Both the position numbers and the translations under genes were made by a program. Below the pieces are notes generated by a model. That model had not been told where the DNA came from. It made no database searches and was given only the letters and a program-made list of their open reading frames with translations. Below, piece by piece: positions 54,074-62,705 of a stretch of DNA of 64,000 nt (the first letter of the stretch is position 1; every line of letters starts with the position of its first letter). The stretch is from Acinetobacter kanungonis (GTDB lineage: Bacteria; Pseudomonadota; Gammaproteobacteria; Pseudomonadales; Moraxellaceae), in the NCBI RefSeq assembly GCF_009939195.1, contig NZ_JAACKC010000002.1:1-64000 (forward strand), read 5' to 3'.

Positions 54074-54913
54074 ATGAAAACATTTAACAATAAAGTAGCG
54101 GCCGTCACTGGCGCGGGTTCAGGAATTGGTCAACAACTGGCATTGCTGTTAGCCAAACAAGGTTGCCATCTTTCTTTAAGCGATATTAATGAACAAGGCT
54201 TGGCCAAAACTGTAGAACTCCTGAAAGACAGTAAGGTGCGTGTCACGACTAAAAAACTCAATGTGGCTGACCGTGATGCAATGCGTGAATGGGCAGAAGA
54301 AACCGTTAAAGATCATGGTTCAGTGAATATGATTTTTAACAATGCAGGGGTGGCATTGGGCTCGACCGTTGAAGGGGCGAGTTATGACGAACTGGAATGG
54401 ATTGTCGGGATTAATTTCTGGGGCGTGGTGTATGGCACCAAAGAATTCTTACCACTGATCAAGCAAACAGGTGATGGGCATATCATCAATATTTCCAGCT
54501 TGTTTGGCTTAACGGCTCAACCGACACAGTCGGCTTATAATGCGACTAAATTTGCGGTGCGAGGTTTTACCGAATCGTTACGCCAAGAACTGGATATTGA
54601 AAATTGTGGCGTGAGTGCGCTGTGTGTCCACCCAGGCGGGATCCGTACCAATATTGCCAATGATGCACGTATGAATGACAGTTTGCGCAGCTTGGGCATG
54701 AATCCTGAAAAATCAGCTCGGACTTTCAACAAGTTATTGCGTATTCCACCAGAAGAAGCGGCACGTGAAATTCTGAATGCAGTGCAAAAAGACAAACGTC
54801 GTGTGTTGATTGGTAATGATGCGAAATCTTTGGATCTGATTCAGCGTATTTTGCCGACGGGCTATCAGAAAGTGACAGCGATGGCGACGTCATTGAGCAA
54901 GCGTTTTAAATAA
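54074..54913 (+). CDS. Short-chain dehydrogenase/reductase (SDR)
   Basis: 279 residues, classical SDR. Nucleotide motif TGAGSGIGQQ (near residue 14), NNAGV, catalytic Ser in NISSLFG and Tyr-x3-Lys in YNATKFA. A C-terminal extension of about 40 basic residues (LIQRILPTGYQKVTAMATSL) recalls membrane-associated SDRs that act on lipid or hydrophobic substrates. Its partner is the divergent TetR regulator. Substrate unknown. Confidence 0.9.
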   Translation: MKTFNNKVAAVTGAGSGIGQQLALLLAKQGCHLSLSDINEQGLAKTVELLKDSKVRVTTKKLNVADRDAMREWAEETVKDHGSVNMIFNNAGVALGSTVEGASYDELEWIVGINFWGVVYGTKEFLPLIKQTGDGHIINISSLFGLTAQPTQSAYNATKFAVRGFTESLRQELDIENCGVSALCVHPGGIRTNIANDARMNDSLRSLGMNPEKSARTFNKLLRIPPEEAAREILNAVQKDKRRVLIGNDAKSLDLIQRILPTGYQKVTAMATSLSKRFK

Positions 54914-54921
54914 TTCAAGCG

Positions 54922-54951
54922 ACGTGCTGAGCTTAGGTTCAGCACGTTTTT
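54922..54951 (+). terminator. Intrinsic terminator of the SDR gene
   Basis: ACGTGCTGA-8 nt-TCAGCACGT followed by TTTTT; 9-bp perfect stem. Confidence 0.9.
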
Positions 54952-54966
54952 TCTATCCATCATCCA

Positions 54967-56340
54967 TTAAATTAAGGTTTTAACCGTTTTCTTTTTCCAG
55001 ACCAATTGATAATACAGTCCTTGCATGATGCACAGGCTAACAAAAGCCAAAGCATAACCATACCAGATGCCTTTTAAGCCAAACCACTGACTAAACAGAT
55101 AGGCACACGGCACTTCGATCAGCACAATCGCCGCAATATTAATCAGCATGGGAATGTTGACGGTACCACTGGCACGCATAATCGACGCAAAAATCGCGCT
55201 GGCACCAAAAAATAAAATGGACCATAACACAATAAACAGCAGTTGTTGCCCTAGTGTCACCACTTCGGGGTCGGTAATAAATAGCGCCATTAAATATTTG
55301 GAGAACAGATAAGCCAAAATCACCAAGATACCCGTGATGATGATATTCATGCGCAAGGCCGTGCGGGTGACTTTGGTGAGTAAATCGGCTTTGCCTGCAC
55401 CAATGGCTTGAGCCGCAAAAATCGAGGCGGCAATTGAAATGGAAAGAGCTGGAAACTGAATGTAGTTCAGCACCTGATTGACCGCGCCATAGGCTGCGGT
55501 CGCTTCCGAGCCATAACGGTTCACCAGACCGATGATCACTAAGCCCGCTACCGATGTAGTGACCATCTGAATGCCTGTCGGAATGCCCAAACTCAGAATG
55601 ATACGACTCAGTTCAGGTTGATGTCGGATATGTCTGAATAATTCGGCATCAGGGCGTAACGGGTGATGCTTTTTATTGAGATAGACCATTAAAAACAGCA
55701 GTACCGCAGCATAGCCAATGATGCTGGCAATCGCAGGCGCGATGATGCCCAATTTTGGAAAACCAAAATACCCTGCAATTAAAATCGGGGTGATGACAAA
55801 ACCGATAATGCTGGTCATGCCGAGGGCAATCAGTGGCGTAATACTGTCGCCCACACCGCGTAAAATCGAGGTATAAATAATATAGACAAACAACAGCGGG
55901 CTACCTGCCATCATCCACTGTACATAGGGCAAAGACAGATGCATGATTTCAGGGTCAATCCCCAACAACAATAAAATCTGTTTGGCAAACAGCACACCCA
56001 AAAAGGCAATCACACTGCCGCCAATCAGGGTCATAAACAGGGTGGAACCGACTACACTGCGAACTTTTTCCAGATTTTGTGCGCCCCATGCCTGTCCAAT
56101 CAGCACGGTTGAACCTGCCGATAAACCGATGATAAAAGCCAAGAGACAAAACAGGATGGGGAAATAGACTGCGACTGCAGCAACCGCTTGAACCCCAAGC
56201 ATTTGCCCGACAAAAACCGTATTAATGGTGCCTGACAGGTTTTGTAAAATATTGGTGGCAATCAGCGGCAACAGAAACCAAAGAAATGCTTTCCAGAACT
56301 TGTCAGAATTGATCAAGGGACCATGAGGGACGGCAGCCAT
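54967..56340 (-). CDS. MATE family multidrug efflux transporter
   Basis: 457 residues, 12 membrane segments in two similar halves. Family marks include NTVFVGQMLGVQAVAAVAVY in the first half and FPALSISIAASIFAAQAIGAGK in the second. MATE pumps expel cationic drugs against sodium or protons. It does not specifically match the well-known AbeM in the parts I can recall. It stands alone; no local regulator is adjacent. Substrates unknown. Confidence 0.93.
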   Translation of the reverse strand: MAAVPHGPLINSDKFWKAFLWFLLPLIATNILQNLSGTINTVFVGQMLGVQAVAAVAVYFPILFCLLAFIIGLSAGSTVLIGQAWGAQNLEKVRSVVGSTLFMTLIGGSVIAFLGVLFAKQILLLLGIDPEIMHLSLPYVQWMMAGSPLLFVYIIYTSILRGVGDSITPLIALGMTSIIGFVITPILIAGYFGFPKLGIIAPAIASIIGYAAVLLFLMVYLNKKHHPLRPDAELFRHIRHQPELSRIILSLGIPTGIQMVTTSVAGLVIIGLVNRYGSEATAAYGAVNQVLNYIQFPALSISIAASIFAAQAIGAGKADLLTKVTRTALRMNIIITGILVILAYLFSKYLMALFITDPEVVTLGQQLLFIVLWSILFFGASAIFASIMRASGTVNIPMLINIAAIVLIEVPCAYLFSQWFGLKGIWYGYALAFVSLCIMQGLYYQLVWKKKTVKTLI

Positions 56341-56458
56341 ATTCGCGATGTATCATCCATAATTTTTTATTGTGCTCTTTGCAACATAACACAAGCCGCA
56401 GGAAAAAAAGCAGGAGATCTGTTGAATTTTCACTGTTTCCAAGCACGAGAAAAATTGC

Positions 56459-57613
56459 CTAGCAGCGGTTCAGAATCTCGATGGCCTGTTCTAAGGTCTG
56501 TTCCGTTTTGGCAAAGCAAAAACGAATCAGGCGTAAATTCTCAGGAGGGTGCTGATAAAACACGGAAATTGGAATGGCGACAATGCCATGCTGTTCTGCA
56601 AGGAAGTGGCACATGTCCACATCGTTCAGATTGGGACGGATGGCACGATAATCCAGATTCTGAAAATAGGTGCCCTGTGACGGAGTTAATTGGAAACGGG
56701 AAGTGGCGAGGCCAGCGGTGAATATATCCCGCTTACGCTGATAAAATTCAGCGAGTTGCTGTACATGTTCAGGATGCTGTTGCATGTATTCGGCTAAGGC
56801 CACTTGTACAGGGGTGACTCCGCAGAAATTGGCAAATTGGTAGACCTGACGGAAAACCCGCATTAATTCAGGGGCTGCCATACAATAGCCCGTTTTCCAG
56901 CCTGTGACATGGAAGGTTTTACCAAAAGAACCCACCACGAAACTGCGTTCACGCAGTTCTGGAAAAGACAGGGCCGAATAATGCTGTTGCCCATCGTAAA
57001 CCAAGTGTTCATAGACTTCATCCGACAGCACCACAATATTCCGCGCCTGAATCAATTGAATCAATTGCTGCCAATCCTGCTTCGACCAAATGGCACCCGT
57101 TGGATTATGTGGGGTATTGACAATGATCATGCGGGTTTTGTCATTGATGGCTTCCGCCACTGTATTCCAGTCCACCTGAAAATCTGGCGTAGTTAGCGGA
57201 ATACGAATGGCTTGGGCACCGACCAAGGCAATACTTGGTGCATAGCTGTCATAACTCGGGTCGAACACAATCACTTCATCGCCCGCATGCAGGATGGCTT
57301 GAATGGCACTAAACAGGGCAATGGTGGCACCTGGGGTGATGGTGATTTCGTGGATTGGATCAATCAGCAGCTCATCACGCTGAAGAAATTGCGCAGTCAC
57401 TTGCTGGCGCAAGCTAAGTAAGCCATCTCCCGCAGCATATTGATTGGAACCATGCAAAGTTGCATGGCTTAAGGCTTCCAACAAGGCTGGTGGCGGCGCA
57501 AAGTCGGGAAAGCCCTGTGAAAGATTCAGGGCATTCAGGCGCTGTGCCATGGCGGTCATTTGGCTAAAAATCGTGACCCCTTGTGCAGGGAGTTTAGAAT
57601 GTATTTTGAGCAT
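56459..57613 (-). CDS. ybdL: Methionine aminotransferase, YbdL type
   Basis: 384 residues, fold-type I aminotransferase. It follows E. coli YbdL closely: TIFSQMTAMAQRLNALNLSQ, GFPDF, VFDPSYDSYAPSIAL, NTPHNPTGAIW, SDEVYEHLVYDG and the PLP lysine in GSFGKTFHVTGWKTGYC. YbdL transaminates methionine and aromatic amino acids with keto acids. It stands alone on the minus strand between the MATE and DUF445 genes. Confidence 0.93.
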   Translation of the reverse strand: MLKIHSKLPAQGVTIFSQMTAMAQRLNALNLSQGFPDFAPPPALLEALSHATLHGSNQYAAGDGLLSLRQQVTAQFLQRDELLIDPIHEITITPGATIALFSAIQAILHAGDEVIVFDPSYDSYAPSIALVGAQAIRIPLTTPDFQVDWNTVAEAINDKTRMIIVNTPHNPTGAIWSKQDWQQLIQLIQARNIVVLSDEVYEHLVYDGQQHYSALSFPELRERSFVVGSFGKTFHVTGWKTGYCMAAPELMRVFRQVYQFANFCGVTPVQVALAEYMQQHPEHVQQLAEFYQRKRDIFTAGLATSRFQLTPSQGTYFQNLDYRAIRPNLNDVDMCHFLAEQHGIVAIPISVFYQHPPENLRLIRFCFAKTEQTLEQAIEILNRC

Positions 57614-57714
57614 GACCGCGAACCTGTCAGAGAGGAAACTGATTTAATTTAGCATGTTGCAAGGCAGGTACAAGTAGCATTCACGCGATTTCTACAGCTA
57701 CCTTGCAGAATAAA

Positions 57715-59019
57715 TTAAAGCAGATAATCCACCACAGCACGGATAATGCCGAGGGCGAGACCAATAAATGCGCCCACCACAACCCCATTGACGCGAATCA
57801 TGTGCAGGTCGCCACCGACTTCATTTTCGATTTTGCCAATCATCTCGCGCGAGTCCCATTCATGAATGCGCTCGCTAATAAAACGAATCACTTTCTCGCT
57901 GTATTGATCACTCAAATTCACAGCCAAACCACTCATGCGATCATTCAATAACTGGCGTACCGCTTGATTGGCGATGATGTTCTCACCGACCTGTTGAATC
58001 GCTACGCGCAGGTTGGCTGCAATGCCCGAATCGGCCTGCATCAGATCGGCTTTAATCGCATCACATAAAATCACCACCGCACCACGAATAAAATTCAGTA
58101 CTTGCGGGCTATCTAGCAGGGCATCTTTACTGCGATTCAGGCGTTGGCTGGCAATACTATGACGATCCTGTAATTGATACATCAGTTCTTGTGCGGTTTC
58201 CTCAATCTGTTGTCGCCACGGATGCTCTGGGTTTGCCAGCATCGATTCCACCCGCTCAATCAGGGAATCAATGGTGCGCTGTTGCACATCAATGCCAATC
58301 CAGCTGGCCCCTTTGGCCAGTTTGGACACGCCCAGCTCTTTAAACAGCTTTTGCGTCAGTTCACGGGTTTGTTCGGGATGCATGATCATCCAGTCATGCA
58401 CCACATCCAGACCGCGTTGCAGCACATCCTGATGGAAGTCATTTTCAATCACGGCACGCAGCATTTCGCTGGCCAGCATATTCACATCGGTATTGCGGAC
58501 CCATTGCACACTGTTGTTTTGAATAAAGCGACCAATCTGCTCTTGCCCGACAAAATCAAAGATTTTAGGAACTGTTTGCTGAATCACTTGGGTGACTTGG
58601 GTATTGTTGTGTGGATTCGCCAACCATTGACCGACCGCCAGACTCAAGTCGATATTTTTCAGACTGCGCTCCACCACTTGTGGCGAGAGAAAATTCTCCT
58701 GCACAAACCGCCCCATCGATTCGGCAATACGCGCTTTGTTGCGCGGAATAATTTCGGTGTGGTCACGTAAAAATTTAGGGATGGGCATCTTGCCAAAGGG
58801 ATTACGGAACAAGACCGTAATCGCGTACCAGTCCGCCAAGCCACCCACCACCCCAGCCTCGGCAGACAACATCAAGATATGAATTAACCATGCATATTCG
58901 GGCAAAAACTTGGCGGCCACCATCAAGACCAGCCAAGCCAGTACGGCCATGATCAAGGCGATGGTCGCAAAGCGTTTACTGCGTTTTAGACTGTCCGAAC
59001 TGGTGCTCGCAACCTGCAT
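57715..59019 (-). CDS. DUF445 family membrane protein
   Basis: 434 residues. Membrane segments near residues 18-60 and one at the very C-terminus (VNGVVVGAFIGLALGIIRAV), with a long helical middle. The start of the family domain is GGLADWYAITVLFRNPFGK, followed by IIPRNKARIAESMGRFVQEN. The function of DUF445 is not known. A lipoprotein gene lies 28 bp upstream on the same strand of travel. The long open frame on the plus strand at 58174-58770 is a shadow. Confidence 0.92.
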   Translation of the reverse strand: MQVASTSSDSLKRSKRFATIALIMAVLAWLVLMVAAKFLPEYAWLIHILMLSAEAGVVGGLADWYAITVLFRNPFGKMPIPKFLRDHTEIIPRNKARIAESMGRFVQENFLSPQVVERSLKNIDLSLAVGQWLANPHNNTQVTQVIQQTVPKIFDFVGQEQIGRFIQNNSVQWVRNTDVNMLASEMLRAVIENDFHQDVLQRGLDVVHDWMIMHPEQTRELTQKLFKELGVSKLAKGASWIGIDVQQRTIDSLIERVESMLANPEHPWRQQIEETAQELMYQLQDRHSIASQRLNRSKDALLDSPQVLNFIRGAVVILCDAIKADLMQADSGIAANLRVAIQQVGENIIANQAVRQLLNDRMSGLAVNLSDQYSEKVIRFISERIHEWDSREMIGKIENEVGGDLHMIRVNGVVVGAFIGLALGIIRAVVDYLL

Positions 59020-59047
59020 ATCAAGATCCTAAGTCATCTGTTATCGA

Positions 59048-59617
59048 TTAATTGGCGGGTGTCACAGGTTGAGGCTGAATCACCTCACCTGTGGCAGTGA
59101 GTCCGTACTTTTGCCCTAAAGATTGCAAAATTAGCGTGGCATCAAAGGCATCGCTTGGGGCTTTATCTTTTTCCTTATAACACTCAATGGTATAGGAGAC
59201 TTGCACAGGGTCAATATTGACCACTTGTGGCGTATCGTAAAACGGATCAGGCCAATAGCCTGGATAGCGGCGATAGTAACCACGTGGATAATAACCATAA
59301 GGGTAAAAAGACGGTGAACGATAGACCACTGCCTGACGGGGTGGTTTATTGGTGAGATTGCTCGGGTCATCCAGCACTTTAAAATAACGGAAGCCATTTT
59401 TGACCGTGGTTTGCGCGGCTTTGACCAAGGTAATTTCTTCCGCCATCCCATAGTTCATATTTGGGTCGGCTTCAAAACTGATCCGATAGGTTTGCGTGTT
59501 CATCGGGTAGGTATTAAAACGCCCCAATTGATCAAAAGTGCGTGGTTTAGACGGGGTAGAGGCACAACCCGCCAGTGCAAGGGTGAGAAGGGTCAAGGCA
59601 ATAAGCTTGGTTTTCAT
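59048..59617 (-). CDS. Tyr/Pro-rich lipoprotein, CC0125/CC1285-like
   Basis: 189 residues from the ATG at 59617, chosen because GGAG lies 7 nt before it. Lipobox ALAGC with Cys18. After TYRISFEADPNMNYGMAEEI comes a helix and strand (LVKAAQTTVKNGFRYFKVL), then a Tyr, Pro and Arg-rich stretch (about 110-130) that is probably disordered. The pattern recalls the CC0125/CC1285 lipoprotein family of unknown role. Upstream of DUF445 by 28 bp and likely co-transcribed. Confidence 0.72.
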   Translation of the reverse strand: MKTKLIALTLLTLALAGCASTPSKPRTFDQLGRFNTYPMNTQTYRISFEADPNMNYGMAEEITLVKAAQTTVKNGFRYFKVLDDPSNLTNKPPRQAVVYRSPSFYPYGYYPRGYYRRYPGYWPDPFYDTPQVVNIDPVQVSYTIECYKEKDKAPSDAFDATLILQSLGQKYGLTATGEVIQPQPVTPAN

Positions 59618-59674
59618 GTTCATACTCCGCTGATTGCTGGTGAAATAGGGGAGAAACGGCCACAACATTTGCGT

Positions 59675-60214
59675 TTAAAAATGGCTATTCGGTTGGGTTA
59701 AAAATTCTAGTTCTTCAGCACTGGACGCGCGTCCTAAAATACGATTTCGGTGTGGATAGCGTCCAAATTGGTCAATAATGGCTTTATGTTGTCGTTCAAA
59801 TTCTAAGGCAATCGGATGCCCCAGTTGTTCAAATAAGCTTAACCCAAATTCATGCACCCTTTGCGATTCGCTGTGCATAAACGGCATGTACAAAAAATAG
59901 CGCTGTTCGGGACTGAGTTGTAAATGATGTTGCCCCAAAATGGCTTCTTGTGCCAAGCCCAATGCGAGTGCATCTTGGGCAAAAGCAGCGGCTTGATCAC
60001 GGTATAAATTGCGAGAGAATTGATCCAGAATAATCACTTCAGCCAGACGACCTTCGGGTTGTTGTCGCCATGCCCAGAGTTCACCCAAGGCTGCCTGTTG
60101 ATGGATCTGGCTAAATTTTTCTGCCAACATTTGATCAAATTCACTGCTTTTTGCAAACCAGTTCGGCTGGGTTTCGGGCGCATACCAAAAGTTCAAAATA
60201 TCCTGATAATTCAT
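59675..60214 (-). CDS. DUF924 family protein
   Basis: 179 residues, cytoplasmic, all-helical by look. Family marks: ILNFWYAPETQPNWFAKSSE, VIILDQFSRNLYR, RYFLYMPFMHSESQ and FGRYPHRNRILGR. The helical-repeat fold resembles tetratricopeptide proteins; no catalytic role is known. The lipoprotein start lies 57 bp downstream on the same strand, so the three minus-strand genes may be one run. Confidence 0.92.
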   Translation of the reverse strand: MNYQDILNFWYAPETQPNWFAKSSEFDQMLAEKFSQIHQQAALGELWAWRQQPEGRLAEVIILDQFSRNLYRDQAAAFAQDALALGLAQEAILGQHHLQLSPEQRYFLYMPFMHSESQRVHEFGLSLFEQLGHPIALEFERQHKAIIDQFGRYPHRNRILGRASSAEELEFLTQPNSHF

Positions 60215-60531
60215 TTTTATTACAGATCCTTAGCAGTTATTCTTCAATAAAATCATATTTTTTTGGTGTCTTATAGAGTAACTTTGTGATAAAAAATTGC
60301 CGCAATAGGGTGTACTTTTTAAGAATTTTTTACATCGACCCGTTGAACATGAGCGATGTCACCCCTATTAATGCCAGTTATCTGATTTACTGAATCTTTT
60401 CCACAGAGGCCTGAAATGTTGCGAATCTGTTGGAAAAATAGACAGCGTGTCATGTGGCGGCATCAAATCACAGTATACTGATATAAACTGATGATTTTAT
60501 TTTAGTAGTTCTTCCAATAAGCGAGATGATA
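60215..60531. other. Divergent promoter region between the DUF924 gene and gshA
   Basis: 317 bp without a gene. A -10-like TATACT at 60474-60479 may serve gshA. No strong palindrome or repeat seen. Confidence 0.45.
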
Positions 60532-62109
60532 ATGAGTCAACCCGAATCGACCTCTCAAGCTGTGTTTCCGACTTGGGTGGATTCTTCGCTGTTACAAGGG
60601 ATGTTACGTGGTATAGAACGTGAAAGTTTGCGTATGCAAAGCAATGGTTTTTTATCGCAGGCAGATCATCCCCAAGCTTTGGGATCGGCTTTGACCCATC
60701 CGCATATTACCACCGATTATTCAGAAGCCTTGATGGAGTTCATTACCCCTCCACAAGACACCATTGGTAAAGCTTTATCCTATTTAAAAGACATTCATGC
60801 GGTGGTCCATCGTCATTTAGAGCATGAAGAAAAGCTCTGGCCATTGTCGATGCCGTGCATGCTGGACAGTGAAGAAGACAACATTCGATTGGCGCAATAT
60901 GGCAGTTCCAATATTGGCCGTTTCAAGACCCTGTATCGTCGCGGTTTAGGCGTGCGCTATGGTCGCCGTATGCAGACCATTTCAGGGGTACATTATAATT
61001 TATCTTTCCCAGATAGTTTATTTGCGGCCTTACAACAACAAGAAAGCGATGCAGATTTACGCCAATTGTCTGCGCAAGATTATCGCAGTCATCGTTATTT
61101 TGGTCTGATTCGTAACTTTATCCGTCTTACCCCACTGGTGATGTTCTTGCTGGGTGCCAGTCCATCGGTGTGTAAATGCTTTATGACGGGGCGTGAGCAT
61201 CATTTGTTGCCACTGTTAAAAGGCACGCTGTATTTGCCCTATGCCACCGCTTTACGCATGGGACGTTTTGGTTATCAGAACTCGGCACAGAAGCAACTCG
61301 GAATTCACTATAACGACATTCAAGGTTACTTAGACGGTTTACAAAAAGCGGTCAAAACTCCGTATGCAGATTTTAGCCGTTTAGGGTTAAATGATGCGCA
61401 AGGTGAGCCGATCCAAATTAATGACCACGTGCTGCAAATTGAAAATGAGTACTACAGTCTGGTCCGTCCAAAGCAAGTGCCGCAAGCAGGTGAAACTCCT
61501 TCAGAAGCCTTGGCGAAGCGTGGCGTTGGCTATGTTGAATTGCGCGCAGTGGACGTGAACCCGTATAGCCCGATTGGGATTGATGAAAGCAGTGCGGGTT
61601 TTCTGGAAGTGCTGGCCTTGTATTGTTTATTGCAAGACAGTCCAGCGTTGTTAGATGATGAACAAGAGCAGATTGAACAGAACCAAGCGGAAGTGGTCAA
61701 TCGTGGTCGTGCACCGAATGCGCATATTGTGGCAGAGGGGCAGACTTATGCGATTGAAGACTGGTGTCAAAAACATGTGGATGCCATGCGACCTTTTGCA
61801 GAACTGCTCGATCAAGCCAATGCCACACAGCTTTATGTACAAGCTTTAGCATTGATGCAGCAACGCATTGATGAAGTGGATGATACGCTTTCGGCACAGG
61901 TGATTGCAGATACTTTGACCCATGGCGGGACGTGGAATTTTGGTAGCGTGATGGCTCAACAACATGCGGCAGTGTATGAACAGCATCAATTGAGTCCTGA
62001 AACACAGGCGTATTTTGATGAATTGGCACAGACATCGCTACAACAGCAACAACAACTTGAACAAGATAGCACCGTCAGTTTTGATGAATATCTTGCACAT
62101 TATCGATAA
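60532..62109 (+). CDS. gshA: Glutamate-cysteine ligase
   Basis: 525 residues from the ATG at 60532; an ATG six bases earlier would sit directly on the ribosome site GCGAG and is less likely. Class 1 (E. coli type) enzyme, first step of glutathione synthesis. Blocks: GIERESLRMQ, TTDYSEALMEFITP, GVHYNLSFPDSL and GVGYVELRAVDVNPYSPIGI. Intact and of usual size. dsbB follows 18 bp downstream, so the two thiol-related genes are probably one operon. Confidence 0.96.
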   Translation: MSQPESTSQAVFPTWVDSSLLQGMLRGIERESLRMQSNGFLSQADHPQALGSALTHPHITTDYSEALMEFITPPQDTIGKALSYLKDIHAVVHRHLEHEEKLWPLSMPCMLDSEEDNIRLAQYGSSNIGRFKTLYRRGLGVRYGRRMQTISGVHYNLSFPDSLFAALQQQESDADLRQLSAQDYRSHRYFGLIRNFIRLTPLVMFLLGASPSVCKCFMTGREHHLLPLLKGTLYLPYATALRMGRFGYQNSAQKQLGIHYNDIQGYLDGLQKAVKTPYADFSRLGLNDAQGEPIQINDHVLQIENEYYSLVRPKQVPQAGETPSEALAKRGVGYVELRAVDVNPYSPIGIDESSAGFLEVLALYCLLQDSPALLDDEQEQIEQNQAEVVNRGRAPNAHIVAEGQTYAIEDWCQKHVDAMRPFAELLDQANATQLYVQALALMQQRIDEVDDTLSAQVIADTLTHGGTWNFGSVMAQQHAAVYEQHQLSPETQAYFDELAQTSLQQQQQLEQDSTVSFDEYLAHYR

Positions 62110-62127
62110 AAATTAAGAGGTTTGACC

Positions 62128-62643
62128 ATGCAATGGAGTTTTCGCTTCGTGAGCGGGTTTTTAGTCATCGCAAGTATCGTGGGTATGGCGTTTGCGCTGT
62201 ATCTCGAACATGTCCAAGGTTTATCACCATGTCCGCTGTGTGTCTTCCAGCGTGTGGGTTTAATGGGATTGGGCTTTATTTCTTTAGTGGCACTGATTCA
62301 TAATCCAAGTTCAACCGTGGGCAAACGAATTTATGCCTTGTTGGGCAGTCTCTCTATTTTATGGTCGGCTGGGGTTGCAGCGCGTCATGTCTGGTTACAG
62401 AATTTGCCACCCGATCAGGTACCGAGCTGTGGTCCAGGCTTAAACTACTTGATTGATGCCTTGCCGCTGAAAAGCGTGTTGGCGCAAGTGCTGACGGGTT
62501 CAGGCGAGTGTGCCGTGATTGACTGGACTTTCCTTGGTCAGTCTTTGCCAGTGTGGTCATTGCTGTTTTTTGTGGTTTTGGCAGTCGTGAGTTTGTGGCA
62601 ATTGGTGCGCCGTTATCCAACCGCAGCAAAAGCGAAAAAATAA
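62128..62643 (+). CDS. dsbB: Disulfide bond formation protein B
   Basis: 171 residues from the ATG at 62128, preceded by AGAGG; a TTG two codons earlier is also in frame. Four membrane segments. The first redox pair is C35-P-L-C38 in GLSPCPLCVFQRVG; the second pair is in VPSCGPG and GSGECAVIDW. It re-oxidises DsbA and passes electrons to quinones. It is 18 bp after gshA and ends in a strong terminator. Confidence 0.95.
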   Translation: MQWSFRFVSGFLVIASIVGMAFALYLEHVQGLSPCPLCVFQRVGLMGLGFISLVALIHNPSSTVGKRIYALLGSLSILWSAGVAARHVWLQNLPPDQVPSCGPGLNYLIDALPLKSVLAQVLTGSGECAVIDWTFLGQSLPVWSLLFFVVLAVVSLWQLVRRYPTAAKAKK

Positions 62644-62667
62644 CACCGACAGCGTTTTAATCTGTAT

Positions 62668-62697
62668 AAAAAAAGCCAACGAGAGTTGGCTTTTTTT
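62668..62697. terminator. Bidirectional terminator after dsbB
   Basis: AAAAAAAGCCAAC-GAGA-GTTGGCTTTTTTT, 13-bp stem between convergent genes. Confidence 0.93.
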
Positions 62698-62705
62698 ATG
62701 TGGCA

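Noticed and set aside
58174..58770. 198-codon plus-strand frame inside the DUF445 gene
   Set aside because: Rich in His, Leu and Gln in the way of antisense shadows; DUF445 on the other strand is a clear family member.
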